NCBI RefSeq assembly: GCF_900108115.1
Contig: NZ_FTPU01000032.1
Coordinates: 1 to 34,177, forward strand
Source: Epilithonimonas bovis DSM 19482
Lineage (GTDB): Bacteria > Bacteroidota > Bacteroidia > Flavobacteriales > Weeksellaceae
Direction of reading: 5' to 3'
DNA length: 34,177 nucleotides
Each line of letters starts with the position of its first letter. The first letter of the stretch is position 1. Below, one piece after another: positions 32,615-34,177 of this stretch. The translations under genes were made by a program, and so were the position numbers. The notes under the pieces are model-generated. The model ran no database searches, was not told where the DNA came from, and worked only from the letters and a program-made list of their open reading frames with translations.

Positions 32615-33170
32615 GATATTGTTTCTGTTTAATCAATAGCATATGAATTTCAAACTCAGTTTTTACTTTATCATCAATACTTGATAAAAAATCTGCAACA
32701 TATATTTGTTGAATATAATTTGGCAATTGTATTTCCATAGGTTCAATTTCGGAAATGTAATGGCGTTTGTGTTCATTTGACGATAGATTTAAAAATGACA
32801 GATATTCAAATATAAATTTTAGATTCACATTTGGTTTAGCTGTCAAAATTTTAATTGCTGATGATTTTACTTTGAATAGAAAATCCACAAACTTTACATC
32901 CATTGTAAAATCATCGAAAATAATACATTGCCCCTTATCATACATACCATATTCTTCATCGGTATATCCCAATACAAAAACTTTATTCGCGGTTAGAACT
33001 GGAATCAAGGAAATATCAGATGAATAATCTGTATTTGTCACCAAATATTTAGTTGGCTGTTCATAGTTTAGAGTATCCTTAACTTGAACCAATTCATTTT
33101 CCTCATTAAGAATTTGTTCATATAGCCGATAGCGAATCGTATTCACATAGGAAATTAAATCCTTAATCAT
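32592..33170 (-). CDS. Inverted half-length HsdS with its own start
   Basis: A 192-residue protein with one recognition domain: YEQPTKYLVTNTDYSSDISL, then IPVLTANKVFVLGYT and CIIFDDFTMDVKFVDFLFKV. It has a C-terminal HsdS helix (VADFLSSIDDKVKTEFEIHM, ending KQKQYLLANLFI). The start I use is the ATG at 33170 (MIKDLISYVNTIRYRLYEQI); a longer frame starts at TTG. It has its own upstream region shared with fic, so it may be expressed. Half-size S subunits can act as dimers in some type I systems, or this may be a reservoir module. It is opposite in direction to hsdS and the cassette. Confidence 0.8.
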   Translation of the reverse strand: MIKDLISYVNTIRYRLYEQILNEENELVQVKDTLNYEQPTKYLVTNTDYSSDISLIPVLTANKVFVLGYTDEEYGMYDKGQCIIFDDFTMDVKFVDFLFKVKSSAIKILTAKPNVNLKFIFEYLSFLNLSSNEHKRHYISEIEPMEIQLPNYIQQIYVADFLSSIDDKVKTEFEIHMLLIKQKQYLLANLFI

Positions 33171-33236
33171 GCCGTTATCGGCAAAAATCAAGAAATATTC
33201 AGTTATAATTTATTGTATATTTGCCGATAACGGCAT
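33169..33236. promoter_or_regulatory. 17-bp inverted repeats between half-hsdS and fic
   Basis: TTTGCCGATAACGGCAT (33220-33236) and its exact complement (33169-33185) flank a 34-bp AT-rich spacer. Each arm is itself a near-palindrome (TGCCG-ATAA-CGGCA), so each can be a dimer site. The left arm reaches the half-hsdS ATG and the right arm starts inside the fic -7 box, so a bound repressor would block both promoters. Confidence 0.8.
33216..33223 (+). promoter_or_regulatory. -7 box of fic
   Basis: TATATTTG, a perfect TAnnTTTG, overlaps the right operator arm by four bases and lies 28 bp before the fic ATG. On the other strand GATTTTTG is a weaker mirror-image box. Confidence 0.6.
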
Positions 33237-33251
33237 CTATAATCAAAAGCT

Positions 33252-34145
33252 ATGAATTATATTTCAGTAAGTGAGTTTGCAAAAAAGTGGAATGTTCCGG
33301 AAAGAACCGTCCGGAATTATTGTGCTACAGGAAGGATTAAGGGGGCTTTCTTAACTGGTAAAACATGGAATATTCCCGATGATGCGATATTGCCTGAGAA
33401 AGGAAATAAGAAGAAATTTAGTGACAATCCATTGCTCAATCATCTCAAAGAGCAAAAAGAAATGAAGCTCAAAGGTGGTATTTATCACCGTACGCAAATC
33501 GATCTGACCTATAACTCCAACCGCATAGAAGGAAGCAAGTTAACCCATGATCAAACTCGATATATTTTTGAAACGAATACTATCGGAGCTTCCAAAGAAA
33601 GCGTTAATGTAGATGACATTATAGAAACAACCAACCACTTTCGATGTATTGATTTAATCATTGACAAAGCAAAATTTAAATTATCAGAATCATTTATAAA
33701 GGAATTACATTTTCTCCTGAAATCAGGAACGTCTGATAGTCGAAAAGACTGGTTTAATGTTGGTGAATACAAAAAACTCCCTAACGAAGTTGGTGGCAAT
33801 GAAACTTGTCCACCAAAAGAGGTGACGGCAAAAATGAAAGATTTACTTTCTGGTTACCACAGCATTGAAAAGAAAACGTTTGAGGATATTATAAACTTTC
33901 ACTACCAGTTTGAAATCATTCACCCTTTTCAGGACGGAAACGGTCGTGTTGGTCGGCTAATTATGTTTAAGGAATGTCTTGCTAATAATATTGTGCCCTT
34001 CATTATTGATGAAGACATTAAGCTGTTTTACTACAGAGGTTTACAGGAGTGGAATCATATCCGAGAATATTTGTTAGATACCTGTCTTACAGCTCAGGAT
34101 AATTACAAAGCTATTCTTCAATATTTTGAAATAGCGTATGATTAG
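33252..34145 (+). CDS. Fic-family protein with N-terminal DNA-binding domain
   Basis: A 297-residue protein. Residues 1-50 form a MerR/excisionase-like winged helix (YISVSEFAKKWNVPERTVRN). A Fic domain follows with active-site motif HPFQDGNGRVGR, catalytic His224 and phosphate-loop Asn/Arg intact. An N-terminal inhibitory-helix motif SNRIEG (S89, E93, G94) matches [S/T]xxxE[G/N], so this is a class II, self-inhibited Fic. Fic enzymes transfer AMP or similar groups to target hydroxyls; the target is unknown. The gene faces away from the half-hsdS and shares its operator, and the DNA-binding domain makes autoregulation likely. From 34146 to the window end nothing is seen. Confidence 0.9.
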   Translation: MNYISVSEFAKKWNVPERTVRNYCATGRIKGAFLTGKTWNIPDDAILPEKGNKKKFSDNPLLNHLKEQKEMKLKGGIYHRTQIDLTYNSNRIEGSKLTHDQTRYIFETNTIGASKESVNVDDIIETTNHFRCIDLIIDKAKFKLSESFIKELHFLLKSGTSDSRKDWFNVGEYKKLPNEVGGNETCPPKEVTAKMKDLLSGYHSIEKKTFEDIINFHYQFEIIHPFQDGNGRVGRLIMFKECLANNIVPFIIDEDIKLFYYRGLQEWNHIREYLLDTCLTAQDNYKAILQYFEIAYD

Positions 34146-34177
34146 ATTTGAGATACTATTTCCCATAGTAAAGGACT

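Noticed and set aside
33171-33191. Extended TTG start for the inverted half-hsdS
   Set aside because: It would translate the operator arm; the ATG at 33170 lies directly after it.

Overview
The window reads as chromosome of a flavobacterium of the Chryseobacterium type (Weeksellaceae). This is an inference from several signs: a low to moderate GC content, start sites without clear Shine-Dalgarno sequences, repeated copies of the Bacteroidota -7 promoter box TAnnTTTG, a zeaxanthin operon with a fused CrtYc/d-type lycopene cyclase, a DUF5686 outer-membrane-type protein and flavobacterial dispersed repeats. No rRNA, tRNA or CRISPR array was recognised.

Layout. Positions 329-5950 hold a coiled-coil membrane protein, a hemolysin III family protein, an amino-acid permease, a DUF962 protein, and a PAS-type histidine kinase with a stand-alone receiver. 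Positions 5997-11143 (minus strand) are a compact carotenoid operon: marR, crtI, crtB, an unknown exported protein, a SRPBCC protein, crtZ and crtYcd. Together these should turn geranylgeranyl-PP into zeaxanthin. Positions 11362-15454 hold a TPR protein, a DUF5686 protein and a lactonase-fold propeller protein. Positions 15714-20729 hold an OmpR-type response regulator, its kinase, a TolC-type outer-membrane protein, and one gene joining an RND adaptor to the last five membrane helices of an RND pump; most of the pump is missing. Positions 20821-26792 hold a branching-type glycosyltransferase, a one-domain DEAD-box protein next to a cold-shock gene, a small membrane protein, a DUF6058-like plus ABM-like pair, and a GC-rich sugar-efflux MFS transporter (sotB-like).

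Positions 26793-28100 carry no intact gene. They hold four copies of a ~43-bp dispersed repeat, a 72-bp palindromic element and a frameshifted remnant of a PIN-domain toxin gene. From 28100 to the right end lies an AT-rich type I restriction-modification island: hsdM, a RhuM-family gene, hsdS, a start-less in-frame hsdS cassette, an inverted half-length hsdS, and a Fic-family gene with an N-terminal DNA-binding domain. hsdR is not seen and may lie beyond the right edge.

Most notable are (1) the specificity locus, with a 46-bp perfect palindrome, a second near-perfect palindrome, a 21-bp in-frame direct repeat and modules in both orientations, which together look like a DNA-specificity switching system; (2) a 17-bp inverted-repeat pair between the divergent half-hsdS and fic genes; (3) the adaptor-permease chimera, with six ~11-bp phased repeats just upstream of its operon; and (4) the DEAD-box protein that lacks its second RecA domain and has DDAD for DEAD.
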